Shown: in pieces, positions 1-11,925 of the stretch
Layout: each line of letters starts with the position of its first letter
How positions within the stretch are numbered: the first letter of the stretch is position 1
NCBI RefSeq assembly: GCF_029227915.1
Contig: NC_079876.1
Coordinates: forward strand, 6,698,001-6,762,000
Direction: 5' to 3'
DNA: 64,000 bases
Source of the DNA: Hydractinia symbiolongicarpus
Lineage: Eukaryota; Cnidaria; Hydrozoa; Anthoathecata; Hydractiniidae
The notes under the pieces: model-generated
What the model was told of the DNA's origin: nothing
Seen by the model: the letters and a program-made list of their open reading frames with translations, nothing else
Database searches by the model: none
Made by a program: the position numbers and the translations under genes

Positions 1-600
1 TTCTCGTATATTTCACTCGCCTAAAGGCTCATGAAATATGTAACAAGAACATAAAAACACTCAAAAAATATTGCCGATACTTTTCTCGGCACTGTGCGAT
101 AACTAGTACATATACCTTTTTGAACTGAACAATGAAATATTAAAGCATGTCCATTATGCAGAATTGTAAAATAACGTTATGAAAAATATTCGCCCATACA
201 AATTTCAAACTTAGTTCGTGAGAAGAGTACTAGGTACAAAGTACAATAACTGCGTTGTCATTATCTCGTGACAAATGTTACGTAAGAAAGCAAATCAACA
301 CTTATATATGTTTACATTCCAGACAACTTCTTTTATTTGTATTGAATTTTGTTCTATTTTGTTTATGCTTAGTCTGTTTGGTCTAAGTTGACGTTGAAAA
401 TAAAACAAAAGTACAAACTTATTGTCATTGTTGTTGTCATGACGGGTTATAGAAACTGTAATTATAGGATATTGGAAAATGAAATGGCAAGTTTCAATAA
501 AATAGCGAAAGTTCGGTCAAGTATAGATTTTGATAAGAGAAATCGATACAGAAAGTACAAAAACTGACTCATGCCATCTTATGATAAGCTGTGTGCAATT
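1..600. other. AT-rich non-coding stretch
   Basis: No open frame with recognisable protein similarity and no splice-bounded exon was seen. The part near 562-640 resembles sequence at 1100-1190 and 4320-4400, sharing a GACTCATG core followed by AAATAAATAAACACTTGAA-like text, so it is probably old dispersed repeat. Confidence 0.4.
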
Positions 601-689
601 AAACAAATAAACACTTGAATAGATATAAATTTCAAACAAAAAGTCGCCCTATTTATTGCTTAGCAAAAACAGAGTACCAAAAATCCTTT

Positions 690-870
690 TTAACCCTCTC
701 AGAGTGGTATGTATTGACTATTACTCAAAAATACCCCTTATATTTAAAAGAAATTCTTATCTTAAAAACATTAAACTCTTAACACAACTATATTTCGTCA
801 AGGGGATTAATTTTGTTTTGTATTTATTAACCCGACTTCCCGATTTTTTCGGATTTTCTTCGAAAATTAA
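690..870 (+). repeat. diverged relic of the TTAACCC/CCGGACCG MITE family
   Basis: Text near 710-740 and 815-870 (ACTATTACTCAAAAATACCCC, then CCCGATTTTTTCGGATTTTC) matches the interior of the better preserved piggyBac-type MITEs at 8909-9619 and 27505-30214. Both termini are missing, so this is an internal decayed copy. A chance open frame (656-889) crosses it and looks non-coding. Confidence 0.35.
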
Positions 871-1054
871 AAAAGAAAAAATATTTTAAATAACGAGTTT
901 GCCTATCATTAAAAATTAAAGGAATTAAATTTAAAGCAGGTACCAGTGCATCCATTTTGTATCAAGTTTAGTCGCACTTGGAAAAGAATATTAAAAGTTA
1001 TGGAGGGGAGCAGAGTTAAAAACTGGTACTGTATTTTCACATACGTTCCAAAAA

Positions 1055-1830
1055 AAATTAGTTGATGACAAAAACGTTGTGTAAGATAGTGTGAAAAATT
1101 AAAAAATGATGACTCATTGTCATCTTATGACAATGGTTATGACAAGATGTGTAACTAAATAAATAAACACTTGAACATATTTGCATTACAAACTTCTCCT
1201 TTCTTAGCATATACGAAGAAAGAGCACGTACTTCTATTGAAAATTGAAAATTTGTATTATATCATTAACGTATATTATTTAATATTATTTTTTATCCCAT
1301 GTATAAGAAAATTAAAAAAGCTTGAAACCGTAAATGTTTAAATGGCTGGTGTCATTGTGATCAAATAAACATTTGATCACAATGCGTATAATGAATATAC
1401 GTCATTATATGGTCAAGTAGACGAAAGTGATAGCGATAAGTTGTCAGGGTAACCGAAAAAAAGTAATAGTGATAGATTGTTTTTTTTAATTACAGAGATT
1501 GGGGACTTGGATTCAATCGTAAAAAGCCTAAATAATAGAAGCGAGCGTTCAATGAAAACAATAAGGTAAGTTTTCTGACAGATAAATGCAAAATAGGTGT
1601 GTACTAAAAAAGATAAAAATTATTTTTGAATTATACGAAGGAGTGTGTTTACGCTAGATGATTTTACGCATAGACAATATCGTGGTCTAATACACGAAAC
1701 TAAAAACAAAACATATTCAATTACAGCCATTATTGGCTTTTACGTAAGTAAAGCGATATGAACTTTAAACATATCATGTGGTCAGGTAGACGAAAGTAAA
1801 AAGAGTTAAAAATATTATATAAAACAAATA
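1055..1830 (+). repeat. dispersed repeat block, copy 1
   Basis: The block carries in order: GATGACAAAAACGTTG, a GATGACTCAT...ATGACAAG segment, GGAGTGTGTTTACGCTAGA, AGCGATATGAACTTTAAAC and repeated GTAGACGAAAGT motifs. The same order recurs at 4260-5110 about 3.2 kb downstream. This looks like two diverged members of one mobile family or an old tandem duplication. No coding capacity was recognised. Confidence 0.5.
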
Positions 1831-1839
1831 ATTAAGCTA

Positions 1840-3470
1840 ACGACCCATCCCAAGCACACTCGTCGGTATGATAATTGTTTATAGGAACATTCGTCTAAAA
1901 AGTTAATTTCACAGCACCTAACCTCTCCCATGTTCTGGTTTTATTTAGCTTGCATGGGTGCGCACTCTTCTCGTAGTATTCTCTGTGACGATGAAGGTCG
2001 GACTGACTTGTGGCATGGTTCCAAATGGTCTGCCGTCTTTCGTTTGTAGTTTTCTTCCACCGTGAACACAAGAATAATTTAATTTGTAGTACTAAATCTC
2101 CAGTTTCATAATTTTCGTTAATTCTTTTTGTGGAGTCGTAATAACAGCTTGACTATCTCTAACCATAGTCACTCTAACATAGACATCAACAAAATTATTT
2201 ATTTGTATGTATCTAATTTTGTTTTCAATATCAACATAGCAACCACTTTTGTTCCTTTTCTTGTAAATACAATCCACAAAGTTTGTTGCTTTAGCAATCA
2301 ATTGAATTAGCAATCAGTTTTGAAACAACAATTGGAAAAAGGTATAAACATAACGGAATTGATGAATTATTGTTTAGCTGGAGTTTAAAACTCTAAATTT
2401 GGAAAATTAATAAACAAACGGAAAAGAATAGTAACACGACTATCTCCGTTTTTTCTCGTCAAGAAAATGAAAAAGCAGTTCCATCGTACATTTTCTTTTG
2501 CGAATATTTTACTAACCTCGCAAAAAAGAAATTAAGCCCTTGTTTAGTCAATAGAACGGTATTCAAGTGCACCTTTGAGGTAAAAACCGGCGTCACCTAC
2601 CCGCAGTCTATATATTCCTGAAAAGAATCTTGGTATTGCTTTTACTCTAACCTACCGCTTTGACACATCTATGTTTACTGCCATGCTCAGTGATTAATGT
2701 CTACTATATAATGACAACATATGCTACAATCAATTACTTTTAGTCATGTTTTCACTTGTACACATAGACGAGTATAGTCCCATGACACCCATCCGAAATA
2801 CTTGACTGCCAAATGTGTGCGTAACATTACTACATCGTTTTCTTTTGCTATTTGCAAACGACATACGAGATCGTTCTCTACTAATACTAGCGAGATTTTA
2901 TACAAATAAGCAAATGCTACCTTATTTATTAACTTACCAGAACTGTTCATTGCAGCACTTCTTTTATTTACAACTGGGTCAAAATGAGCTACTCCCATGG
3001 ATTATTAGCAGAACAAGGGCAGTAAGCATCAGTGACTGCTACCTGCTGGTATATTTTCCTGTTTACGAGCATACAAACACCTTTCGCCGTGTTTCTCGCC
3101 CCGAGACATTCACGTAAACAGACGCGTCGCTCAGATCATAGTTCAGTCCTGTAGGACGCAGTTAAAGTCTGTTGTGTTCTAGTTAAAGAATAGCATGAGA
3201 AAGATTTTCTTGTGAAAGTTCTAAGCAACTTAGTAGTCATGTGATTAGATTCACGTCGTTTAGAGAAAAAAAACGCTTACGTAAACACGAAAAGAAATAT
3301 GATTGGTTATTATAATTACAATACCTTTTATATTACACCATGACTATATAAATAATTTGTTTTATGTTGAACAAAAGAATAATTATATATGTAATCAATG
3401 TTGCATGACGATTACCAATAAGACAACATAATATATTTTAGGGTTGGTTTGTCATAAACTTTTAGATTTC
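1840..3470. other. non-coding stretch without recognised features
   Basis: Several open frames of 60-100 codons occur on both strands and overlap one another (2092-2313, 2744-2998, 2815-3117). None has recognisable domains, consistent splice signals or compositional bias, so I see nothing supportable here. Confidence 0.4.
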
Positions 3471-3475
3471 AGCGA

Positions 3476-3845
3476 AGAAAGTTCAACAGCTTTTAACGTC
3501 AGCACGTTTTTTAACAAAAGATAAATATATATTTATATACAAATATTTATATAAAAAATCTGTTTCACGGGTGAGTTTAGTCAGTTGTTCTCCATCTATT
3601 TTGATAAAATCTTATTGACTGATAATTTCGATGTTAAGTCTCCTTGTTTCTTCAAAGTTTCTTTTTTGTTTTTTTCAGCCGAACAGCATTTAACGTTGAA
3701 AGAATATCAGGACAGGACATATAATTACATATATATATAAAAGAAATCTGTTACACTGGTGAGTTTAGTCACTTCTTCATCTTTTTTAGTAATTTTTTTT
3801 TGAAATATTATTGAAGTGATATTTTCGATTTTTTACTGCTGTTGT
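3476..3845 (+). repeat. two-copy tandem repeat, about 188 bp
   Basis: A segment with TATATAAAAAATCTGTTTCAC, GGTGAGTTTAGTCA and GAACAGCATTTAACGT-like text appears twice. The CTGTT(T/A)CAC anchor falls at 3560 and again at 3748. The copies are diverged by substitutions and small indels. Confidence 0.5.
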
Positions 3846-4259
3846 CTGTTTTTCATGTTGTGTTTTTTTGGTTTCCTTATTTCCTTGTCTTTTTATTTTG
3901 CTTTCTTGCATTAAGTTTGTTCACTTGCATTTTTGTCATCCATAAAACAGATAGAATGTTGATGTAAGAATTGTCAGTCTGACTCAGGTTTTTCTTAACC
4001 TTTTATTTTAAAATTAATCACAGCGATCTAGTAGCAAATGTTCTTAATTTTTTTAATACAGAGACTCATATGTGAGTTTCCTATAAACATGTTTCATATA
4101 AAAAAAATGCTAATTGAGTAAAATCAACCTCATCCGACAATATTTCTTCTTCTCATAGTCAGGGACAGCAATTAGAGGCCCTTGAACGAGGTTGACGGTG
4201 ATGGCTACTAAAAATATAGCTTGCAAAAAAAATTAGAAATGTAACCTTAAATGAGCAAT

Positions 4260-5110
4260 AAAAGTGGAGTTGATGACAAAAACTTTGGTGAAGTATAGAA
4301 CTTGGCAAGAGAGTGTAAAAAAGTAAATAATGATGACTCATGTTCTTCTCATGACAAGTTGTGTGTAATTAAATAAATAAATACTTGAAAATATTTGCAT
4401 TCCAAAATACACTTTTGTAACAAAAACTCTCCTTCGTTGACGTTTTTAGTACTAATACTTTTAGTACTAATATAAAGGAATTTAATACATATACTACAAT
4501 GCTTTAAAAACGCTCGGCTGTGTATCTTTAGGGGCGTCCAATTTAGAACTGGAGATGAAGGTTTAAGAAAGAAACTTTTGATAAAATTTTACAATTTTAA
4601 TTTATCTCTATCATTATATTATATTAAAAGTTAGTGCAGCATTTATCATATCTTATTTCTTCCTTATGTTTAAAGTGGGCTTCATGAATATCATTATTAA
4701 ACAGCCCCAAACTCGTCCCCAGCGCTTTTTGTGTCTTTTTTTTAACGAACAGACAAAAGTTGCTGGGACGAGTTTGAAACTATTTAAAGAAAAAGGTGGT
4801 GGTCTTATTAGATGAGCGTTTATTAAAAGAAAATACTGAAAGGACAAAACAATAAATTGAGAAAGAATTTAAATAAACGTAGCGAGCGTTTATCGAAAGC
4901 ATTCAAAAAATTAAAAATAGGGGTGTACTAAAACGATAATTTTTTTAATAATATGGAGGAGTGTGTTTGTGCTAAAAAATATTACATATAAACAATTTCG
5001 TGGTCAGATGGACGAAAGTAAAAAGAAGATAATTTTAACTAAAACCATGGATTTTGTTGTTTACGAAAGTAGAGCGATATGAACTTTGGACATATCATCT
5101 GAGGTAGACG
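4260..5110 (+). repeat. dispersed repeat block, copy 2
   Basis: This is the second copy of the block at 1055-1830. It has GTTGATGACAAAAAC, AATGATGACTCATG, GGAGTGTGTTTGTGCTA, GAGCGATATGAACTTTGGAC and GTAGACGAAAGTGATAGCGA in the same order. A small palindromic MITE (4708-4776) interrupts it. Confidence 0.5.
4708..4776. mobile_element. 69-bp palindromic MITE-like hairpin
   Basis: The left arm CAAACTCGTCCCCAGC and the right arm GCTGGGACGAGTTTG are inverted repeats around a short T-rich loop. Similar CTCGT(T/C)CCCAG / CTGGGAACGAG arms occur at 21320-21407, 21478-21582 and 51656-51741, so this is a small family of foldback elements. Confidence 0.55.
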
Positions 5111-6085
5111 AAAGTGATAGCGATAGGAGAATGAGAGTAATTAAATAAAAATGGACGTGTATTGATTTATTGACGTCAAATGTTAAAATGGAAATAAATA
5201 AAAGACATTAAAATACAATCGTGCATTTCGGCCTTTATGTAAGTTAAGCCAGTTCGACTTCCTAACCTCCTGACTAGGAGCAACCTCGTCCCCAGGGCAT
5301 CTTGTATCTTCCTGACATCACTTTTTATTGTTTACTGAAACCTTCTTCGGTGAAAAGACTATTTAAAGCTAGTCCACGGATTTGTTTGCCCTTTTTACAC
5401 CATTGCGTGTGTCTTGCTACTTGCCGTACTATTTTGCGTAACAGACAGACGTAGACGGGTATTAATAATATAGATTAGTCGTGGATAAAGCTATATATTC
5501 CATAGATTTAAGTTTGTAATTATGTCTATGCAGAACGACCTTATTTGTAATTAGATATAATCATTAATAATATATAATTGCATGTTATTTTTGTATGTAA
5601 GAATATTTCTTCTACAAAAGCGACTATAAAAAACATCCCCCCAAAAACTTCCATTTACATTCTTGATTGGTTAGAACAAATCACGTTACAAAATTAAAGT
5701 CATTTCACTTGCTAGGAATTTCATTGTCTGCCAATTTAATCTTACTGGCGGGTTGTGTAACTACAATGAATGTAAATACTTTGTCACAAATTTATGTTGG
5801 GACATATTCACGTTGCCTATTTTGTTTAAATCTTTTTCATTGAATTAACAAACGTTTTATGATAAGAAACAACAAATTAAAAAAAATTTCTGCACGTGGT
5901 TTCTTCCACGGGTTTAAAAATTAGTACATTACTACGCTAGTTCTAGTCTGTCTGTAACAAGCAAAGTAGATGTGTTGTTTTTGATTAAAAAAATAGCCGT
6001 AGCAACATTTCACATTTGCCAATTTATATTGTTTAAATAACACTTGGGGCATGAAGAAAAAAATCCGGTAAATTCGGACTTGCTA
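5111..6085. other. non-coding stretch with a repeat end
   Basis: No gene was recognised. ACAGACAGACGTAGACGGG followed by TATTAATAATATAGATTAG (about 5430-5478) resembles the 3' end of the Helitron-like repeats at 27703-29331. GAGCAACCTCGTCCCCAGGG near 5278 resembles one arm of the CTCGTCCCCAG foldback family. Confidence 0.35.
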
Positions 6086-6114
6086 TGGATTCCAATTGTT
6101 TTGTCAAATGAAGA

Positions 6115-6600
6115 AATTATCTACAATTAAATCCATGATAAAATGTCTGTTCCGCCTGTAAGTGCAGTTTTGCAGACTTGATTCATCCGTGCTTCGTCGG
6201 CGTTCACCTCCGCATTAGTTAAGAACCGCATGGCTGGATTTCTTGTGTAAGACCTGGTTACCAACGACGAAGGGGTCAGGCAAAAGAGATTCATGTCTAC
6301 GTAGTTCTTTTAACTAAGTCAGGAGTCGGTGAATTAGCTAGGATGGTCAGGTTGGCTATGAATAGGCTTGCTAATGGATAAAAAGTGTTTGACCAAGACG
6401 GAAATCTATCGACGTTTTGTCCGATGAACGTTCTAAACGAGCTAAGGACATCTCCGAACAAACTGGAAATGTGGCAAGCATTTTGTCTGACGAGTCTCCA
6501 AAAATTATTTCGAAGGTTGCCATCGCACGTGTTTTATGCGTGTGCCAAGGCATGCGCGTACGATCGCACGCCTCTTCTGAAAAAGCCTGTTATTTTTAAT
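6115..6600 (+). repeat. dispersed repeat, 6-kb copy
   Basis: About 300 bp from 6120 on is clearly similar to 62235-62530: both contain GCAGTTTTGCAGACTTG, GGCTGGATTTCTTGTGTAAG, TCTACGTAGTTCTTTTAACT and GCTAGGATGGTCAGGTTGGC in the same order. The 62-kb copy lies inside a TIR transposon. Open frames here (6371-6726) overlap on both strands and are not supported as a gene. Confidence 0.6.
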
Positions 6601-7519
6601 TTACAATCAAATATTCTCGTCGTCAACTTAATTTGTGTGAGAAAAATCAATTTCAGGTATTTATTCACTTTCTTTGAAGCCAGTATACATCCCCATTCGG
6701 ACCTGGATATTCTCTACGTATCCTAGACACGACACAAGATTGTATCACCCGACGAACACCTTTTCCCAAGTGGTTATGAACAAACCAATAAAATTGGCGG
6801 TATGCCGCATATCGATAAGATCTAAAAATATCATCTTCAAAAAAGATTGGAAGCAAGAGTGCTAGCGACCTATTTGTTAGAAACTTCGTCCTTTTTTTAA
6901 GTCTACGGCTTTCCTGATTGTGAATAGCGACTATCGCTGTCCACAAAGTGTTGTTTAAAATCACAACAGCGTTGAAATCTTCGTGCTCTGTTATACATTT
7001 CTTATCAAAAACACAACAGAAACCTTATACCCAGGCGCTCATTTATAATACAACCAAAAGAAAAATGTGAGGTCAAATTTTACAGGTAGCGTAGCTGGAA
7101 GTAATTTATAGTGTCCACCTCGTTACAGCATAAACAGTCAACAGCTATAGGCATCCTTTCGCACTTTTGCACATAGGCACCACTCACTGATCTGGTGTGT
7201 CTGCTTCATTGTCATTATAAGAGGGAATTTTTTGTTTGTTATTGAGTCGTTCTGGCTCAAGCTGAAATTCAATTATGTTTACATTTCTGTTTGTGAACAT
7301 GATTGATAATTGTAAAAAAATTCTATTGGAAATATCATTAACATTTTTTCGTTATTTCTCTAACTGCATGCGCCAATCTCTACACGGGGTAAATCAATGA
7401 ATACGTCATTGCATAAATTGCGCATATTAATGTTTTTACCCAGTCCTTTTCCGCTTTCGAAGTTCAGTAAAGATGAGAATTGAGAATGGCATGGTCAAGT
7501 AAACAAATTCAGTTTAAAC
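6600..7519. other. non-coding stretch, nothing recognised
   Basis: Overlapping chance open frames occur on both strands (6665-6964 and 6674-6865). No domain, splice-bounded exon or terminal repeat was seen. Confidence 0.35.
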
Positions 7520-7522
7520 TTA

Positions 7523-8764
7523 AGCTGGATTTCCATCAGTGCGAGTTCTCTTATCGCTCTGGCTTTTTTGACCCATTGATTTTTTTTCGCACTGGTGGAA
7601 ATTCCAGAGCGACAATTTTTTTGCTCTTATCGCCCAATTTCAGTGCGATAGTTAGAGCGACAATTATCACAAAGTTTTAATATTTATCGCTCTGAGTTTT
7701 CGCCCGAAAGTGCAACTTCAACGAAATATCGAATGTCCTTTTAAAGAAATTAAATAGATTCTATTGAAGTGTAACTTCAGCACATGCTTACACGTGTTGA
7801 GCACAAGAAATAGTTTGTGTTATGAAGCGAGCAGTGTTGTAAAACAAGTTTTTATTAAATGGGAAAAACAAATAGGTGCAACTTAAAGGGAAGATGAGTA
7901 CTTAGCAGAGGCTGTTTGAAATTTTATTATGTCTATACGACAAAAGTTGCAAAAGAGTATCGAGAAAAAAGATCGAGTGGCAAATGCTTGGAGGAAAGTT
8001 GAGGATGAATTAGGATGCGAAGAGGGTAAAGTTTATCCTTTTTCGTCAGTTCAATGCGCTATATTTTTGCGCTGTTAAACCTTGAGCGTATTCAGCTTCT
8101 TCTATTACTTAATTAGAAAAAATGTTTTTTAAATTCAACTGTTTTAAGGTTAAGCTTTTCAAAGATGGGACAACTTAAAAAAGATACAGCAAGGAAAGGA
8201 ATAACCTAAGAAGGAAATTTGCATTGGGATCAGGTTTGGCTGACGTTGAATCGTGTGTCAAATTTTAAAGGAATACTCTTTTTTGTCTTGGCTTGATAAG
8301 TATTCAAATTAGAGACACAAAATCAAATATAACGGCTCCGGAGGATGAGGAGGATATTGATTCTTATTCGGAGGCGGCGGTTGAAATTATTTAAATAACA
8401 AGAATGACCCTACAACAAAATCACCAAGTTTGGCCAAGATGACAACTATTGCCCTCATTGCGCAATTTCACTTCTTAAAGCAGTTGATTATGCACTCCTT
8501 TCAATTCTCTTTCTCTATAAATTTGACGAACATGAGAAAATGGCGATTTTCTTCGTCTCTTTTTTTTACTATTAAGGCCACAGCTTCTTCTTTTTTCTGA
8601 ACTGTCTGCCATCTTGAAATGCGTGTGTTCACATAAGAAAATTTCGCACAAATAATAATATGAATAATAATTTGAAACTCATTTAGAGCGTAGAACTCCT
8701 GTCGCACTAAAATTTTGTGTAATTTTAGAGCTATAGGAAGATTCGCTCTAATGGAAACCCACCT
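7523..8764 (+). mobile_element. PIF/Harbinger-type DNA transposon remnant
   Basis: The left end AGCTGGATTTCCATCAG and the right end (reverse complement AGGTGGGTTTCCATTAG) form a terminal inverted repeat. The element is flanked on both sides by TTA (7520-7522 and 8765-8767), the 3-bp target duplication typical of PIF/Harbinger. Inside is a decayed MADF-type coding region, the kind of DNA-binding partner gene found beside Harbinger transposases. No DDE transposase is present in this copy. Sub-terminal GAGCGA/TCGCTC motifs recur near both ends. Confidence 0.7.
7908..8265 (+). pseudogene. MADF-domain (Myb/SANT-like) relic of the transposon
   Basis: Conceptual translation shows LYDKSCKRVSRKK in one frame, then RVANAWRKVEDELGC in the next, and further on KRYSKERNNLRRKF. 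These match the usual order of a MADF domain (LYD...AW..I/V..ELG...WK.LR..Y.RE). A frameshift and stop codons break the reading frame, so it is not expected to make a protein. It lies wholly inside the TTA-flanked TIR element, which fits the accessory DNA-binding protein of PIF/Harbinger transposons. A short intron between the halves is possible but did not restore phase. Confidence 0.6.
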
Positions 8765-8908
8765 TTATGAAAGACAATTTTGGTTGTATTTAAATACTTT
8801 TTTCTTTACTTTTCCATGTAACTAATATCAAGTTTTGATTTTTTAGCGGGCAGTACCTTTATAACGCGTAAAAACCTTTTTGAAAAATTTTGCGCAACTT
8901 CGGTTTAA

Positions 8909-9619
8909 CCCTATTCGGTCCGGTGGGGGGGGCGGATTCCGCCCCCCCTGACGGTTTTTTTAATAACTCCTGATTGCTTTCTTATATGGCTATGATACTT
9001 ACTGAGTTTCACCATTTATCTATTAGACACCTGCATGCTAAATTGTTAGGTCCCATACCTTTCAGAGGCTTTGATATTGGCCATTACTCGAAACTACCCC
9101 TAAAATCTCTATGAAATCCTTATAATGGGGAAAATATAATAACTCCTGTTAGGATAATCCTTAGAACTTGAAACTTGCAAGCTTTGTTTCATCAAGAAGA
9201 ATCATTTTGAATAATTTTAACACGTGACTATTCCGATTTCCCGATTTTGTCGGATTTTACCCGAAAATCCGGAAAAAACGGATTGTCGGGCAATTTTTGG
9301 CAATTTTTTATTAGATCCATGTAAAAACCGGAAGATATGTTAAAAGAATTTTATTTAGCTTTCAGAAACTTCAAACAGAATGTAAAAATTCGCTCTAGAA
9401 CGAAAGTAATTATTTTTTAAGCAGATAGTGGCATTTTTAACAATTTTCAAGCCTCTGATGACGTCACAGAAAATGTGCTGACGCAAGCAAACATTTTTTG
9501 CCACCATTTTGTTCCTTTTATGACGTACTATAAGTGTGCCAAGTTTGATTCAATTTGAACAATCTTATGAAAAGTTATTGAGGTCATAGTATGTTCGAAA
9601 AACCCCGGACCGAATAGGG
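8909..9619. mobile_element. piggyBac-type MITE with TTAA target duplication
   Basis: The termini are CCCTATTCGGTCCGG and CCGGACCGAATAGGG, perfect inverted repeats, flanked by TTAA at 8905-8908 and 9620-9623. CCC...GGG ends within TTAA are the hallmark of piggyBac-superfamily elements. The 711-bp interior is non-coding, so the element is non-autonomous. A long G/C palindrome lies just inside the left end (8925-8947). Confidence 0.8.
8925..8947. repeat. perfect G/C-rich palindrome
   Basis: A run of G, then CGGA, a central T, then TCCG and a run of C form a perfect foldback in otherwise AT-rich DNA, just inside the left TIR of the MITE. Confidence 0.7.
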
Positions 9620-10019
9620 TTAAATAAGTCTAGTTTTGAATTTATTTTGCTTTATGATCATTTTTATCATTTACCAGTCAGCTATTTCAGGTTAACTGTC
9701 TATAAGTTTTTTTTATCACAAATATTTATGTGGTTTACTTGCGAAGGTTTATTTTAATCACATGCGTCATCTGTAAAGAGTACTCACCAGACCACAGACA
9801 TTTATGTCAACATTCTTTGATCTCTTTAATAAAAGCCGTATTCTATTTGTCTGCTTGCACGCGAGAAAAAAAGTCGTGTTGCGGAAACACGAAATGCAAA
9901 CAGTATAATAACTATTAAATAGTATTATTGTAGTTTTATTTATTTTTCGAATTTTTATTAGACACCTTTTGAATTTTCATTAAATTTTGTGTTGGACGTG
10001 ATAAAAAAGGGAAAGTGAA

Positions 10020-10345
10020 CAGAGATGTCTGCTTTTTGTCGATAACAGCGCTGGTTAATTAATCAAGTTTTAAATGTAGGTAATCCCCAGTTACCTAGGG
10101 TGGAGCAGCTGATGCCAGTTGCGTCTAAAAGATTTCCCTTTTTTAGCCTCACACTCAAAAGTGCAATGCAATGGCTTCGCTAATTTTATACAGATTGACG
10201 GCAGTCTAAAAGGCTTTAACGTCTTGACGTAACGTCGATAAAGTTAACAAATTAGACATAACGGTTTTAGCGGCTTCAAAAGAAAATGAAAACAACCCAT
10301 TCTTCTTATACACTGTCACCATATTATGATAAAGGATTAAATAAG
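10020..10345 (+). mobile_element. Helitron-like short repeat, 3' part
   Basis: AGTTACCTAGGGTGGAG, AGTGCAATGCAATGGCTTCG, TTGACGTAACGTC, AAATTAGACATAACGGTTTT and CTTCAAAAGAAAATGAA align in order with 28130-28370. The element ends in ATTATGATAA-like text as its relatives end in ATTATTATA. The 5' part is absent. Confidence 0.55.
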
Positions 10346-10382
10346 TAAATTAGTTCTCTCGAAGTGTGCTTATTACTACAAA

Positions 10383-10690
10383 CTAGTCGTTATCCCGTGA
10401 AAAAATTCACAAGAATTCATCTGCCAGGAATATCCACGAAAATATTCCCGTCACCATTTGCAGCTACCATTTGACACAGTGAGTATCCTAATATAGACTA
10501 GTCGTTAACCCATAAAAAACACACGAGGTGTCCCGTCTTTAAGTTACACGTTACTTTGTGTGCCCGTAACACGATATGTTTTTTGCGACATGCACGCAGA
10601 ATATGGCTGTTGTTAATTACACTTGTTGGCATTCCGTGGAAAAATCCAAGAACCACCGGCGATTCAATATAACACCAAATATATTAACCA
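10383..10690 (+). mobile_element. Helitron-like repeat 5' ends, fragmented
   Basis: ACTAGTCGTTATCCCGTGAAAAAATTCAC (about 10383) and GACTAGTCGTTAACCC (about 10499) resemble the 5' ends of the elements at 27703 and 28561, including the foldback around GTGRAAAAAWTCCAC. The remainder is degraded. Confidence 0.4.
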
Positions 10691-10698
10691 TGTATTTA

Positions 10699-10995
10699 AA
10701 GATGTTATCTAGATAAGAAGATTAAATTGGCTGGGGCACTTGGAAAGAATGGAGGAGGATAATTGGGTAAGAAAGTGTAGAGACTTGATAGTTCCTGGGG
10801 CAAAGCCCAGAGGCAGACCGAGAAAGACTTGGCAGGAGGTTATAAGGACAGACTTGATAGAGAGGAAGTTGAGTTTAGATCTAACACAGTCTAGATCAGA
10901 TTGGAAGAGGGTCATTAATATACCCCGTCCAACCCATGCTAGCATGGAAAACAGACGTTAAGCCGAGAATGATGATGATAATGATTATGATGCCA
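10699..10995 (+). mobile_element. RTE-type retrotransposon 3' fragment
   Basis: This is nearly identical to the end of the retrotransposon at 42550-42832: the frame holds RRLNWLGHLERMEEDNW, GRPRKTW and the terminal RPTHASM text, followed by an imperfect (GAT)n tail. It is 5'-truncated, as expected of LINE insertions. A 73-codon open frame (10740-10961) is the surviving tail of the ORF, not an independent gene. Confidence 0.85.
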
Positions 10996-11215
10996 TAATA
11001 ATAGAATTTTATGACAAACTGTATCGAATGCTGTGCTGAGATCAATAAGGTTTGAAATATTTCTTGACTTAACTGAATGATTGCATGATCAGTTGACTGG
11101 CCTGCTTGATAGCCAAATGTCTTATTATACTCGCACTATGTCGAAATTTAAGTTTATGTATATTTTTAAAAGCCTTGGGCTGTTTTCCTTACTGATAGCG
11201 TTGCGTAAATAGACT
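10996..11215 (-). pseudogene. LINE reverse-transcriptase fragment (second family)
   Basis: Reading the minus strand gives KTFGYQAGQSTDHAIIQL in one frame and IDLSTAFDTVCHKIL in another. These are the G-x-STxHA region and motif A (DLSTAFDT) of a LINE reverse transcriptase unlike the RTE element of this window. A frameshift separates them and no long frame survives. The RTE 3' fragment abuts it, perhaps having inserted into it. Confidence 0.65.
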
Positions 11216-11913
11216 GTGGTAACACATGGGTGTTAAAGCACAAGCTGGAGTGTTTCCATTCAGACTGAAGAAGTAAAGAGGGGTAGAGTGGAGCAAAATT
11301 CGAAAACGTACTTCAAATTCCAATCTTATCTTTTGTTTTTTCAAACCAATCAAAAATCAGTTATACAAAACTTTAACCCGCAAAATTATATCTTAAAAAC
11401 AAATTAGGACCTGTGAAGTCTTAAATTGTAAAGAATTCGTTAAATAGTCTCCCTTTCTCTAATATTATTGTAAGAGAAAGTAAAAAAATGTGATCTCACA
11501 TTTCAGATCTCACAAACAAATAAAGCAATACGGTAAAATTAAAAATAGCCATTTTGCAAATTGTTTATCGGTGTATTACAACCTATATACTGAATAACTA
11601 AGTGAGTAGTATTAAAACTATGATTTTTTTCGTAGAAACAACGAACAAACGCACTAATAAACATTATATGTAGAAACAGAAGAAACGTTCTGTTAAGAGC
11701 ATTTTTGAAGAAAGAACGTCAACGCGGGTGTGTTGTTGTTCTTTTAATTAATTGATCTAATGTTGCTACAGGACACAAAATAACAAATGCAATGTATCTC
11801 TATCGACTTTGTTGCGATAGGCGAATTTCCATGAACTTCTAGTAATTTTGTTGATAAACAGTATGAAAAACTTTTATTGATATTTCTTGAATTGAAATTG
11901 AAATTATCTTATA
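11216..11913. other. upstream region of the HEPN gene
   Basis: AT-rich non-coding DNA. The first coding exon is preceded by ATTATAG just before TCATGG, which looks like a splice acceptor, so a non-coding first exon and the promoter probably lie in this stretch or further upstream. No TATA box or initiator could be assigned. Confidence 0.35.
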
Positions 11914-11925
11914 GATATTATAGTC

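Noticed and set aside
1055-5110. LTR retrotransposon with the two similar blocks as LTRs
   Set aside because: The blocks are strongly diverged, and no gag/pol coding sequence, primer-binding site or TG...CA ends were seen between them.
6385-6726. 113-codon open frame
   Set aside because: Overlaps open frames on the other strand and in another frame; the region is a dispersed repeat, and the related copy at 62.2-62.6 kb does not conserve the frame.
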